NCBI GenBank assembly: GCA_947382445.1
Contig: CANCZH010000001.1
Location: forward strand, 8,618 to 72,617
Direction of reading: 5' to 3'
Origin: an uncultured Clostridium sp.
GTDB lineage: Bacteria; Bacillota_A; Clostridia; TANB77; CAG-508
Length of the DNA: 64,000 bases
A program made the translations under genes and the position numbers. Shown here one piece after another: positions 47,989-56,544 of the stretch; position 1 is the stretch's first letter, and every line of letters begins with the position of its first letter. The notes under the pieces were generated by a model. The model made no database searches. It was not told the origin of the DNA and worked only from the letters and a program-made list of their open reading frames with translations.

Positions 47989-48603
47989 ATGGCAATATAT
48001 TTATTAGTTGCTCTTATTTCATATTTTATTGGAAGTATAAGTTTTTCTGTTATTTTTACAAAGAAAATAGCAGGATTTGATGTAAGAGAAAAAGGAAGTA
48101 AAAATGCTGGAAGCACAAATGTACTTCGTACAGCTGGAAAGGGAATAGCTGCTCTAACACTTGTGTGTGATATATTGAAAGGCGTTATAGCTGTTCTTGT
48201 AGCAATTGGAATTGGAAAAATAGATAATTTTGAAAATACAGAGTATTTAGTTCAAATTGCAGGATTAATGGTAGTTTTAGGACATACTTTTCCAGTATTT
48301 TTTGGATTTAAAGGTGGAAAAGGTGTTGCTACAAGTTTAGGTATTATATTATTAACAAATTGGCAAATTGGATTAATTTGTTTAGTATTTGCTTTAACTT
48401 TAATTATACTAACTAGAATGGTTTCACTTGGGTCTGTTGCTGCTGCAATTTTATTCCCAATACTAACAATATTTATTACTGAAAATTATATTGTTCCAGG
48501 TGATTATAGAATATTTGGTATTTTACTTGGAATATTCGTTTGTTTTAATCATAGAAGTAATATTAATCGTTTACTTCATGGAACTGAGAATAAATTATTT
48601 TAA
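47989..48603 (+). CDS. plsY: Glycerol-3-phosphate acyltransferase PlsY
   Basis: Acyl-phosphate-dependent first acylation of glycerol-3-P. 204 residues, five or so membrane helices. Motifs SYFIGSISFSVIF, REKGSKNAGSTNVLRTAG and GHTFPVFFGFKGGKGVAT are diagnostic. Two bases after der. Confidence 0.95.
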   Translation: MAIYLLVALISYFIGSISFSVIFTKKIAGFDVREKGSKNAGSTNVLRTAGKGIAALTLVCDILKGVIAVLVAIGIGKIDNFENTEYLVQIAGLMVVLGHTFPVFFGFKGGKGVATSLGIILLTNWQIGLICLVFALTLIILTRMVSLGSVAAAILFPILTIFITENYIVPGDYRIFGILLGIFVCFNHRSNINRLLHGTENKLF

Positions 48604-48670
48604 AAAGAATTATAGCTTTAAATTTAAGTTAGGAAAGTTAATTTTATATTTTTAGGAGGAAAAATAAACA

Positions 48671-49657
48671 ATGAAAAATATTACAATTGTAGGAAGTGGA
48701 AGCTGGGGAGTTGCACTTGCTATTTATTTAGCTGGACAAGGGAATAAAATAAAAATATGGTCTTTTGCAGAGGAAGAAAGAGACTTAATAAATAATGAAA
48801 GAAAATGCAAATTTTTACCTAATGCTGTTATTCCAGATGGTGTATCTTGTACAACTGATATGGAAGAAGCTATTGAGGGAGCTGAATTTATATTACATGT
48901 TACTCCATCTAAATTTACAAGAAATATTGTAAAACAATATAAACCATTTATAAAAGAAAGTCAGGGAGTAGTTGTTTGTTCAAAAGGATTTGAATCTGAA
49001 ACAATGAAAACATTAGATGAAATTGTTTCAGAAGAATTGCCTAATAATAAAATTGGAGTACTTTCTGGGCCTAGCCATGCAGAAGAAGTTTCTGTACTTA
49101 TACCAACTGCACTAGTTGTAGCTTCAAAAGATGATGAACTAATGAAACAAGTAGTTGATGCTTTTAGCAGTAACAAAATGAGAATATATACTTCAAAAGA
49201 TGTTAAAGGTGCAGAACTTGGAGGGGCCCTAAAAAATATTATAGCTTTTTGTGCAGGAATATGTGCAGGTTTAGAGCTTGGAGATAATACTTTTGCAGCA
49301 TTATTAACTAGAGGCTTACTTGAAATTTCAAGATTGGGTGTTGCTCTTGGTGGAAAAAAAGATACTTTTTATGGATTAACAGGACTTGGAGATTTAATTG
49401 TTACATGCAATAGTATGCATAGTAGAAATAGAAGAGCAGGAATGTTAATTGGTAAAGGATATTCAATTGAAGAGGCAAAAAAAGAAGTTGGAATGGTAAT
49501 AGAAAGTATTGATAATATAGAAGTTGCATATAAACTTTCAAAATTGCACAACATAGAAGTACCAATAATTGATACAGTATATAATGTATTATATAATAAT
49601 TTAAATCCAAAAGAAGCTGTTAATATGCTTATGACTAGGAATTTAAAAGAAGAATAA
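48671..49657 (+). CDS. gpsA: Glycerol-3-phosphate dehydrogenase, NAD(P)+
   Basis: Supplies sn-glycerol-3-phosphate for phospholipids. 328 residues. Rossmann motif GSGSWGVALAIYLA, LSGPSHAEEV, GAELGGALKNIIAFCAGICAGLELGDNT (catalytic Lys) and LTGLGDLIVTC are present. Ribosome binding site AGGAGG. Follows plsY, its pathway partner. Confidence 0.96.
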   Translation: MKNITIVGSGSWGVALAIYLAGQGNKIKIWSFAEEERDLINNERKCKFLPNAVIPDGVSCTTDMEEAIEGAEFILHVTPSKFTRNIVKQYKPFIKESQGVVVCSKGFESETMKTLDEIVSEELPNNKIGVLSGPSHAEEVSVLIPTALVVASKDDELMKQVVDAFSSNKMRIYTSKDVKGAELGGALKNIIAFCAGICAGLELGDNTFAALLTRGLLEISRLGVALGGKKDTFYGLTGLGDLIVTCNSMHSRNRRAGMLIGKGYSIEEAKKEVGMVIESIDNIEVAYKLSKLHNIEVPIIDTVYNVLYNNLNPKEAVNMLMTRNLKEE

Positions 49658-49678
49658 AATAGAAGAGGTGTTTTAGAA

Positions 49679-50176
49679 ATGGGATTTTTTGATGGAATAA
49701 GTAAAAAGGTTTCAGAAACTACAAATAGTATACAAGAAACAACTAGTAAAATACAAAGAGAAAGTAAATGCAAAAAAACAATAGCCGAAAATAAATCTAA
49801 AATAGAAAGTCTTTATGCTGAAATAGGTAAGAAAGTTTATGAAAATAGAAAAATAAATGAAGATTTAATGACATATGTTGAAGAAAAGACAAATGAAATA
49901 GATAAAATGTTAAATGAAAATGAAGAATTACAAAAAGAAATTTTAAAATTAAATAACAAAAAAGTATGTCCAAATTGTAAAGCTGAAATTGATATAACTA
50001 CTACATTCTGTCCTCAATGTGGAAAAGAACAAGAAAAAGTGGAAATAGAAGCTTTTATTCCTAATGGAAAAAGAAAATGTTCAGGATGCAATGAAATTAT
50101 AGATGATAAAAATATATTTTGTCCAAATTGTGGAACTAAAAAGGAAGAAGTAGTAGAAGAAAAGAAAGAAGAATAA
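49679..50176 (+). CDS. Coiled-coil protein with two zinc ribbons
   Basis: 165 residues. An N-terminal amphipathic start (MGFFDGISKKVSETTNSIQE) and coiled coil to about residue 95 precede two zinc ribbons: CPNC...CPQC and CSGC...CPNC. Reminiscent of small zinc-ribbon proteins that associate with stress or membrane complexes; exact role unknown. Ribosome binding site AGAGGTG. Confidence 0.75.
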   Translation: MGFFDGISKKVSETTNSIQETTSKIQRESKCKKTIAENKSKIESLYAEIGKKVYENRKINEDLMTYVEEKTNEIDKMLNENEELQKEILKLNNKKVCPNCKAEIDITTTFCPQCGKEQEKVEIEAFIPNGKRKCSGCNEIIDDKNIFCPNCGTKKEEVVEEKKEE

Positions 50177-50177
50177 T

Positions 50178-50615
50178 ATGAAATTAGTTGTACAAAGAGT
50201 AAAAAATGCAAAAGTTACAGTAAATAATAAAATAGTAGGAAGTATCAATGAGGGCTTCATGGTATTACTTGGAGTTACTCATTCTGATATTAAAGAAACT
50301 GCAGATTACTTAGTTAAGAAATTGTGTAATTTGAGAGTTTTTAAAGATGAAAATGAAAAAATGAATTTATCTATAAAAGATATTGATGGTGAATTATTAA
50401 TAGTTTCACAATTTACTTTGTATGCAGACTGCCAAAGTGGAAATAGACCTAGTTTTATAAATAGTGCTAAACCAGAATATGCAAATGAGATATATGAGTA
50501 TTTTGTACAGAAATGTGCTAATGAAGTCAAAAGAGTTGAAACTGGCGAATTTGGAGCTAATATGCAAGTTGAACTATTAAATGATGGACCAGTTACAATT
50601 ATTTTAGAAAAATAA
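50178..50615 (+). CDS. dtd: D-aminoacyl-tRNA deacylase
   Basis: Removes D-amino acids mischarged on tRNA. 145 residues: MKLVVQRVKNAKVTV, GFMVLLGVTHSD, SQFTLYADCQSGNRPSF with the catalytic SQFTL motif, and FGANMQVELLNDGPVTI with the Gly-cisPro-like NDGPVT motif. Starts one base after the previous stop. Confidence 0.96.
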   Translation: MKLVVQRVKNAKVTVNNKIVGSINEGFMVLLGVTHSDIKETADYLVKKLCNLRVFKDENEKMNLSIKDIDGELLIVSQFTLYADCQSGNRPSFINSAKPEYANEIYEYFVQKCANEVKRVETGEFGANMQVELLNDGPVTIILEK

Positions 50616-50891
50616 TTAATAAGGATATCTTTCATATAAATACTTTATAATTTCATTTACGTTAGAATTAGTGATTTTTATATAAATATCTTCATCAAGA
50701 TTTATCCACGCAGAGATAGGATATTTATCATTATTGTCAACAATAATAGAAATTAAGTCTACTAGTTCTATTGGATTATCAAAAGAAATATTTTCCATTG
50801 TATTTGAAATATTTTTATTATAATATTTATTTAAGAAAGATGATAATAAACTTTCATCTTGACAATATAGGCTTATTTTAGGTTTTAACAT
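50616..50891 (-). CDS. Hypothetical protein on the minus strand
   Basis: 91 residues; the only convincing minus-strand gene in the window. The start is supported by AGAAAGGATATAAA before the ATG on the reverse strand. Its stop abuts the dtd stop, so the two are convergent. Sequence: an alpha/beta small domain (ISLYCQDESLLSSFLNKYYN, KYPISAWINLDEDIYIKITN) of no recognised family. Confidence 0.65.
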   Translation of the reverse strand: MLKPKISLYCQDESLLSSFLNKYYNKNISNTMENISFDNPIELVDLISIIVDNNDKYPISAWINLDEDIYIKITNSNVNEIIKYLYERYPY

Positions 50892-50981
50892 TTTATATCC
50901 TTTCTATATAATCATTTTATAGTAGTATTTGCAGAAATTATTAAAAAAATGTTAAAAAACATAAAAAAATATAAAAAAGCC

Positions 50982-51011
50982 TTGCATTGATTTTTTAGAA
51001 TATGTTATAAT
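50982..51011 (+). promoter_or_regulatory. Promoter of the surface-protein gene
   Basis: TTGCAT (50982-50987) and TATAAT (51006-51011), 18 bases apart, 36 bases before the start codon. Confidence 0.65.
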
Positions 51012-51046
51012 ATTAATGAATTTAAAGAGAATGAAGGAGTAAATAG

Positions 51047-51382
51047 ATGAAGAATATAAATAAATTAAAATTAATAACAATAGGATTAATGATATTATTA
51101 GTAATATGTTATGCTAAAACAAGTTTTGCAGCAGCAACTCAGATTACATCAATTTCAACAAGTTCTGGAAATTCTGCTAACAATGTAGTAAATAATCTCC
51201 CAAATGGTGTTAATACAGTAGTAAATGAGCCAACAAATAATAGTTATAATAATTATAATAATGTAGTAAATAATATACCAGATACTGGTGCAGAGTCATA
51301 TACAGCAATAATGATTTTAATTGTTTTAACTTCTATTTCAACTGTTTATACATATATAAAAGTAAAAAAATATAATTTATAA
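51047..51382 (+). CDS. Small secreted protein with IPDTG sorting-like signal
   Basis: 111 residues. Signal peptide at about 1-28 (LITIGLMILLVICYAKTSFAAA), a low-complexity Asn/Ser/Val region with repeated VVNN/NNYNN units, then NIPDTGAESYTA, a membrane helix and the basic tail KVKKYNL. IPDTG followed by helix and positive tail is the layout of sortase substrates, with I in place of L of LPXTG. No sortase gene is in this window. Confidence 0.65.
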   Translation: MKNINKLKLITIGLMILLVICYAKTSFAAATQITSISTSSGNSANNVVNNLPNGVNTVVNEPTNNSYNNYNNVVNNIPDTGAESYTAIMILIVLTSISTVYTYIKVKKYNL

Positions 51383-51396
51383 TATATATAAAGAAG

Positions 51397-51420
51397 AATC
51401 GCGAATAGCGATTTTTTTTT
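51397..51420 (+). terminator. Terminator after the IPDTG gene
   Basis: AATCGC pairs with GCGATT around GAATA, followed by nine Ts. Confidence 0.85.
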
Positions 51421-51476
51421 GTGTATTAAAATTGTTAAGGAAGGCAAAATATAAATATTACATTTATGTAACATTA

Positions 51477-51505
51477 TTGAAAAAACAGTATGTATGCAAT
51501 ATAAT
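51477..51505 (+). promoter_or_regulatory. Promoter of gene 51535
   Basis: TTGAAA (51477-51482) and TATAAT (51500-51505), 17-base spacer, 30 bases before the ATG. Confidence 0.75.
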
Positions 51506-51534
51506 ACAGTTATTATATAGGTGGAGGAATTCAT

Positions 51535-52335
51535 ATGGCAACATTTGCTCAATATATATTAAATGAACAAGATTTCATAAAAAAAGTAGATATTGTAAAT
51601 TTTTTAAGAAAAAAACAAAATATATATTTTAATACATCTGTTATTTTAAAGGCAGAAATTGCAAGACAATTTATAGATACTATGAAATTAGATGTTGATA
51701 GAAATATAACTTTAACAGCTTGTTTAATGTATGATTGCTTAAAAAGTGATGTTGCATTTGCAAATTCTAAATATAATAAAACTGAACAAGAATATAATGA
51801 ATATTTTAAATTATTAGGATTTTCTGATAGATTTTGTAAAATTTGTGCAGGACATTCTAGAAAAGAAAAAAATGAAAATGAAGAAAGAGAAAAAGAAAGT
51901 GACATTTTGGAGATAGTTGATCAGTTTGGTGCAATGCTAGTCCACAGATCAGATAGGCTTGCTTATTCTGTTGATGAAGCTTTAGAAATATTAGTAACAA
52001 AAAACATGTTAAATACAGATAATAGATATTTAGAAACTTTTAAAGAATTTGTGTATATAATGGAAGATATAGAAGTTAAGATGTTAGGTCTTTTAAGTAG
52101 ATTCCAAAAAGACATGAATTGTGTTACAAAAAATGATATTCCAGGTGCTGTAAGAGAATTATATGAGGTAGCGGAAAGAAATGAGAAAGCATTTGCTCAA
52201 AGAGAAGCAGAATTAAGAATGGGTGGAAATTTATTAGATGAATTAAAAAAAGCTAGAGCAAAACTTAAATTATTTGAAGAAGCTCCATTATTACCAGGAT
52301 TTGAATTAGAAGATTTAAATAATGAGGAGAAATAG
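51535..52335 (+). CDS. Helical hypothetical protein upstream of an EndoQ-like gene
   Basis: 266 residues; GGTGGAGG upstream. Largely helical; LTACLMYDCLKSD and ILEIVDQFGAMLVHRSDRLAYSVDEAL suggest an HD-domain-like arrangement, but the full HD metal motif is not seen. The C-terminal third is charged coiled coil. It is followed at once by the PHP-domain gene (the stop is just before its start), so they probably act together. Not recognised. Confidence 0.6.
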   Translation: MATFAQYILNEQDFIKKVDIVNFLRKKQNIYFNTSVILKAEIARQFIDTMKLDVDRNITLTACLMYDCLKSDVAFANSKYNKTEQEYNEYFKLLGFSDRFCKICAGHSRKEKNENEEREKESDILEIVDQFGAMLVHRSDRLAYSVDEALEILVTKNMLNTDNRYLETFKEFVYIMEDIEVKMLGLLSRFQKDMNCVTKNDIPGAVRELYEVAERNEKAFAQREAELRMGGNLLDELKKARAKLKLFEEAPLLPGFELEDLNNEEK

Positions 52336-52336
52336 G

Positions 52337-53530
52337 ATGTACGAAGTATTTGCAGATATGCATATTCACATAGGAAGAAGCGAAAATAATAAACCAATAA
52401 AAATAACAGCAGCACGTAGTTTAAATTTTGCTAATATAGCAAAAGAATGTGTGGATAGAAAAGGTATAAATGTTGCAGGAATTATAGATTGTGCATCACC
52501 ATATGTAATTGAAGATATAGAAAGATTTTTAGAGAATGGTGAAGCATATGAAATTCCTGATGGAGGAATAATATATAAAGATAAATTATGTATTATTTTA
52601 GGAAGTGAGATAGAAACTTCAGAAGTAAATGAAAATGGAAAAACAGGAAGTGCACATAATTTGTGCTATTTCCCTAGATTATCAGATATTAAAGCTTTTT
52701 CAAAAGAGATGGAATCACACATTAAGAACATAACATTGAGTTCTCAAAGAGCTAATATTTCAGCATATGAATTAATTGATATTGTACAAAAGTATAATGG
52801 TATTTTGGTTCCAGCTCATGCCTTTACACCACATAAAAGTTTTTATGGGAATTGTACAACAAGATTAGAAAGAATTTTTAAAGAAAAATATAAAGATATA
52901 TTTGCGATTGAATTAGGATTAAGTTCTGATACTTTTTTAGCAGACCAAATAAGTGAATTAGAGACTAAAACATTCTTAACTAATTCAGATGCCCATTCTC
53001 TTCCTAAAATTGCAAGAGAATATAACAAGATGCAATTAGAGGATATTAGTTTTAAGGAATTTGCTATGGCTCTAAAAAATGAAAATGGAAGAAAAATACT
53101 TGCAAATTATGGTTTGGACCCTAAGCTTGGAAAATATCATAGAACATATTGTGAAGTTTGTAATAAAAATATACCAGGAGATGCTCCTGTTACAGTATGT
53201 GACACTTGTGATAGCAGAAATATAACTATGGGAGTTTTTGATAGAATAGAAGTTATAAAAGATAAAGAAAGTACTAAAAGTCCAGATTTTAGACCAAAAT
53301 ATGTGTATCAGATACCTTTAACTTTTATACCTGGACTTGGTGGAAAAACAATTGATAAATTATTAAGTGCTTTTGATACGGAAATGAATATTTTACATAA
53401 ATTATCTTATGATGATATAGAAGCTGTTGTTGGAAGCAAGATTGCTGAAAATATTGTTGCTGCGAGAGATGGAAAAATGAATATTACTGCTGGTGGTGGC
53501 GGTGTTTATGGAAAGATTACTAAAGAATAA
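52337..53530 (+). CDS. PHP-domain protein, endonuclease Q family
   Basis: 397 residues from ATG 52337 (GAGGAGAAATAGG upstream). N-terminal PHP metal motif ADMHIHIG, VAGIIDCASPYVIEDIE, LGSEIETSE, LVPAHAFTPHK and TNSDAHS; then a zinc-binding segment (CEVCNKN, CDTCDS) and a C-terminal helix-hairpin-helix (IPGLGGKTIDKLLSAF). This is the layout of EndoQ-like proteins that nick DNA at deaminated bases. Activity here is inferred from the family. Confidence 0.82.
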   Translation: MYEVFADMHIHIGRSENNKPIKITAARSLNFANIAKECVDRKGINVAGIIDCASPYVIEDIERFLENGEAYEIPDGGIIYKDKLCIILGSEIETSEVNENGKTGSAHNLCYFPRLSDIKAFSKEMESHIKNITLSSQRANISAYELIDIVQKYNGILVPAHAFTPHKSFYGNCTTRLERIFKEKYKDIFAIELGLSSDTFLADQISELETKTFLTNSDAHSLPKIAREYNKMQLEDISFKEFAMALKNENGRKILANYGLDPKLGKYHRTYCEVCNKNIPGDAPVTVCDTCDSRNITMGVFDRIEVIKDKESTKSPDFRPKYVYQIPLTFIPGLGGKTIDKLLSAFDTEMNILHKLSYDDIEAVVGSKIAENIVAARDGKMNITAGGGGVYGKITKE

Positions 53531-53557
53531 TATAAATTTGGTAGGAGGAAAATAGTT

Positions 53558-53962
53558 ATGAATTTAGATAAAAAAATAGCAATTGTTGTGAGAGAAGACT
53601 TATTAACTTGGCAAAAATTGAATGTAACAGCATTTTTAGCCTCTGGATTTGGAACACAAGATATTATGGGTGAAAACTATAAAGATAAAAGCGGTAAAGT
53701 TTATTTACCAATGAGTGGACAACCTATTTTAGTTTATTCTGCAAATAAAGAAGAAATGAAAGCAATTTTAGCTAAAGCAGTTAATAGAGAAATTGAAATA
53801 AGTGTATATAATGAAGAGATGTTTTCTACTAATAATGATGTTGATAACCGTGCTATGATAGAAAAATATAATACTGATGAAATAGAGCCAGTAGGTTTAG
53901 GATTATGTGGAAAAAAACAACATGTAGATAAAACTTTACACGGATATAAATTACATCCATAA
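53558..53962 (+). CDS. DUF2000 family protein
   Basis: 134 residues. DKKIAIVVREDLLTWQKLNVTAFLASGF, YLPMSGQPILVYSA and VGLGLCGKKQHVDKTLHGYKLHP fit DUF2000, a peptidyl-tRNA-hydrolase-2-like fold of unknown function. Ribosome binding site TAGGAGG. Last protein gene before tRNA-Thr. Confidence 0.78.
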   Translation: MNLDKKIAIVVREDLLTWQKLNVTAFLASGFGTQDIMGENYKDKSGKVYLPMSGQPILVYSANKEEMKAILAKAVNREIEISVYNEEMFSTNNDVDNRAMIEKYNTDEIEPVGLGLCGKKQHVDKTLHGYKLHP

Positions 53963-54007
53963 TGTATAAAAACTAGAAAATTGTAAGGTTTTCTAGTTTA
54001 ATAATAT

Positions 54008-54083
54008 GCCATTATAGCTCAGTTGGTAGAGCAACAGATTCGTAACCTGTAGGTCGGCGGTTCGATTCCGCCTAATGGCTCCA
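54008..54083 (+). tRNA. tRNA-Thr (anticodon CGT)
   Basis: Cloverleaf with encoded CCA, 76 bases. Acceptor GCCATTA/TAATGGC, D arm GCTC/GAGC, anticodon loop TTCGTAA (anticodon CGT reads ACG), T arm GGCGG TTCGATT CCGCC, discriminator T. The anticodon stem has one A-C mismatch next to the loop. Confidence 0.93.
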
Positions 54084-54085
54084 AT

Positions 54086-54196
54086 GACGTTTTTGTTCGA
54101 ACTCAAAGAACAGATAGATACAAATATCATTCTGAAAAGGATTATGAAATTGACTCAAAAAGTTGTTATACTATTGTAAAACATAAAGTTTATTGA
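54086..54196 (+). pseudogene. Possible gene remnant 3' of tRNA-Thr
   Basis: The frame directly after the tRNA reads NDVFVRTQRTDRYKYHSEK and on to CYTIVKHKVY before a stop at 54194. It has no start codon or ribosome binding site and looks like the end of a lost gene, as expected at an integration scar beside a tRNA. Weak. Confidence 0.25.
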
Positions 54197-54233
54197 TGAA
54201 ATAACTTTATAATTCGAAAATATAGGAGGAAAA

Positions 54234-55349
54234 ATGTTCGAGAGTTTAAATGAGCTTATTCAGCTTATAAATAATGGTATAAGCAACAAAGAAATAATTT
54301 CTCAAAAATTAAAATATTTAAAATCCGATGAATATAAAAACAATAGAAAATCAGAATTAAGAGAAAAAGAAGAAATTGAAATTATAGGAAAAATTATAGG
54401 ACAAGATATTTCATTAGGTGATAACAATGTTGTGATATTTAAAGATGGATTTATAGATGATAATTTTATAATTGCACATCAATCAGGAACTATTGATTGG
54501 TCAGACGGATATGTTATGGATGATGACTCAATATATTATGAAATATTAAATTATGTAAGAGATAATAAAGAAAAGATAGCTACTAAAGACGGTGTGTCAG
54601 CTAAACAAATATGTGGAATCATTAGGCATTATTTTAATTTATCAGAAGATTCTCCATATTATAATTCTTGTGTTTATTTAAAACAGTGGTATGAAAATAA
54701 TAATACACTAATTCTTCGACAAAATACTTCGGATTTATTTGTAAGATATACTTTACCCGAAATTATAAATTCGTATAATGCTAGTGATTTTACTGGAAAT
54801 ATAGATGAATATACTAAATTATATATTAACCATTATTATGAGTATAGTTATGGAGTAAAAAATGATGATAATGATCCATATAGAAAAATTAAATTTAATG
54901 AAATTAAATTATTTAGTCCAACTAAAATTAGTGATATAAAACATACTGGCGCAGTAGCATGTACAGAATATTCTATGGTGTTACAGAATTGTATGGCATT
55001 TTTAGGATATGATATATATATGATTGGAGGATCAGTAGATGGAGGAGGACATAATTATAATGTATTAAGAGACAAAAATGGTAAATATAGAGTAATAGAT
55101 ATAGCACAATTAGTATATGGTGCCGAATTCGAAAATATTGATAATCCAATAGAGTTAATAAGTTTTGGAGAAAGGAAAATAAAAAATATCAGAGGAAGAG
55201 AAATGGTCTATACATCGGAATTTAGAGAAGATTTTCTAAAACAAAAAAATACAGAATTAACTTTATTAGAAGCAGAAGCCAAAAGTCTTGGTGAAAAGGA
55301 AGAATTATTGTGTAAACAAGAACGAAATAATAGTGAAATAGGAGAATAA
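54234..55349 (+). CDS. Transglutaminase/cysteine-protease-like protein
   Basis: 371 residues; AGGAGG upstream. A Cys-His-Asp order typical of transglutaminase-like folds is visible: Cys243 in AVACTEYSMVLQN, His273 in GGGHNYNVL and Asp289 in YRVIDIAQLVY. The N-terminal ~200 residues are helical and not recognised. The tail is Glu/Lys-rich. It sits with a coiled-coil gene next to tRNA-Thr, which suggests an accessory module. Function inferred only from the triad. Confidence 0.55.
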   Translation: MFESLNELIQLINNGISNKEIISQKLKYLKSDEYKNNRKSELREKEEIEIIGKIIGQDISLGDNNVVIFKDGFIDDNFIIAHQSGTIDWSDGYVMDDDSIYYEILNYVRDNKEKIATKDGVSAKQICGIIRHYFNLSEDSPYYNSCVYLKQWYENNNTLILRQNTSDLFVRYTLPEIINSYNASDFTGNIDEYTKLYINHYYEYSYGVKNDDNDPYRKIKFNEIKLFSPTKISDIKHTGAVACTEYSMVLQNCMAFLGYDIYMIGGSVDGGGHNYNVLRDKNGKYRVIDIAQLVYGAEFENIDNPIELISFGERKIKNIRGREMVYTSEFREDFLKQKNTELTLLEAEAKSLGEKEELLCKQERNNSEIGE

Positions 55350-55353
55350 TATT

Positions 55354-55740
55354 ATGAAAAGGAAAAATGCACAAAATAAAGCTTTAATTATAGTTAACAG
55401 ATGTAGTGCATTGTATAAAATTAGAGAGTTTTTTAATAATTTGTTTCATAAAAAAGAAAAAATAGATTATAAACAAGAAGTTTTTGAAATAGGTAAGATT
55501 GAAGAAAAGATGGAAAAACAAAAAGATAACTTTACGGAATATATTAAAAATATTAGCAATGAAGAAACAAAATTATTAAAACTTCAAAAACAATATCGTA
55601 GTGGTGAAATTAAAGAAAGAGAATTAACTGCTGAGCAAGTCAAACAGTTATGCGATTTATTTGATAAACAAATTAATAATTTAATAAAGTCAAATGAAGC
55701 AAGAAAACAAAAAATATTAAAATATAGAAAAAATATATAG
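55354..55740 (+). CDS. Small basic coiled-coil protein
   Basis: 128 residues, starting four bases after the previous gene and probably co-transcribed. Basic N-terminus with a short hydrophobic stretch (ALIIVNRCSALYKI), then long Lys/Glu-rich helices (coiled coil at about 45-120). Not recognised. Confidence 0.5.
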   Translation: MKRKNAQNKALIIVNRCSALYKIREFFNNLFHKKEKIDYKQEVFEIGKIEEKMEKQKDNFTEYIKNISNEETKLLKLQKQYRSGEIKERELTAEQVKQLCDLFDKQINNLIKSNEARKQKILKYRKNI

Positions 55741-56065
55741 AAAAAATATAATGACGTAAATATAACAAATATTTTGAGAAAATAGGCTTAAACAATTTGA
55801 AAGACAATTTGCTGTAGCATTATACAAAATGAGTGAGTAGGGATAAGTGCTTATATTTGTCCAACTATAAAAAGAGTGTCTTTCTATTGCAGGAGTGATA
55901 GGAAGACCTTCTTTTTTTAATGAAATTATATATATTAATTTATGAAAATTATGATATTTGTTTAAATAGATTGAACTTTGTTTCAAAATATATTAGAATA
56001 AATGTATCGTTCTATATTGAATGATAGTTGCAAAGGTTTTCTCATGGAATAAGGAGGAAAGGTAT
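55741..56065 (+). other. Intergenic region, no gene seen
   Basis: 325 AT-rich bases without a convincing gene. They contain one intrinsic terminator (55878-55918) and, at the right end, the strong ribosome binding site AAGGAGGAAAGG of the next gene. No promoter with good spacing was found. Confidence 0.6.
55878..55918 (+). terminator. Terminator in the 55.8 kb spacer
   Basis: GTCTTTCTAT pairs with ATAGGAAGAC (one G-T pair) across a ten-base loop; CTTC and seven Ts follow. Confidence 0.75.
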
Positions 56066-56380
56066 ATGAGTAGTATTGATGAGCAACGGTTAGAAGAAAT
56101 AACAAAAGTGAATGTGAAAGAGCCTAAAGTGTGTAAATGCTGTGGTGTAACATATAAGAATGGATATATGTGGCATTGTCAGCGATATGGAAAACACAGG
56201 CATCACGTAGATTATTACTATTGCGTGAAATGTATGCCAACAGAAGAAGCAGTGCTTAATGAGATTGACACCGACGAAGTACCATACGGAATTGTTGGTG
56301 TTGATGAGTATAGTACTAACTTTAAAAAAGACTATACTCGTCTGAATGCAGAAAAATCTAAGAAAAAGAAGAAAAAGTAA
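56066..56380 (+). CDS. Small Cys/His-rich protein of foreign codon usage, with an in-frame CGG
   Basis: 104 residues from ATG 56066, preceded by AAGGAGGAAAGG. A zinc-finger-like core (CKCCGVTY, HCQRYGKHRHHVDYYYCVKC) and a poly-lysine end. It uses CGG (56087-56089), CGA, CTG, ACC, GAC and CAC more than its neighbours, so it looks recently acquired. Its CGG is the only in-frame CGG outside the six shift sites. A +1 slip there would give GGT-TAG and stop the protein after eight residues. Confidence 0.7.
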   Translation: MSSIDEQRLEEITKVNVKEPKVCKCCGVTYKNGYMWHCQRYGKHRHHVDYYYCVKCMPTEEAVLNEIDTDEVPYGIVGVDEYSTNFKKDYTRLNAEKSKKKKKK

Positions 56381-56401
56381 TTGTTGTAATCAATATTCTT
56401 T

Positions 56402-56430
56402 GGTGGACATGTTTTAATGTCCACCTTTTT
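56402..56430 (+). terminator. Terminator after gene 56066
   Basis: GGTGGACAT pairs with ATGTCCACC around GTTTTA, followed by TTTTT. Confidence 0.9.
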
Positions 56431-56468
56431 CTATTTATAAATATATTTTATTTTTTTAAGTAGTTTAA

Positions 56469-56532
56469 TTGAAATAATTTTAGTATTCATGTATAATATT
56501 TTCATAAAAAGTGGAGAATTCCACAATTTTTT
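56469..56532 (+). promoter_or_regulatory. ftsY promoter and leader hairpin
   Basis: TTGAAA (56469-56474) and TATAAT (56492-56497) are 17 bases apart. Right after the expected start lies GTGGA-GAAT-TCCAC (56511-56524) followed by a T-run, resembling a mini-terminator and similar to the rimP leader hairpin. The ribosome binding site CGGAGG follows. Confidence 0.6.
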
Positions 56533-56544
56533 TCGGAGGTTTTC

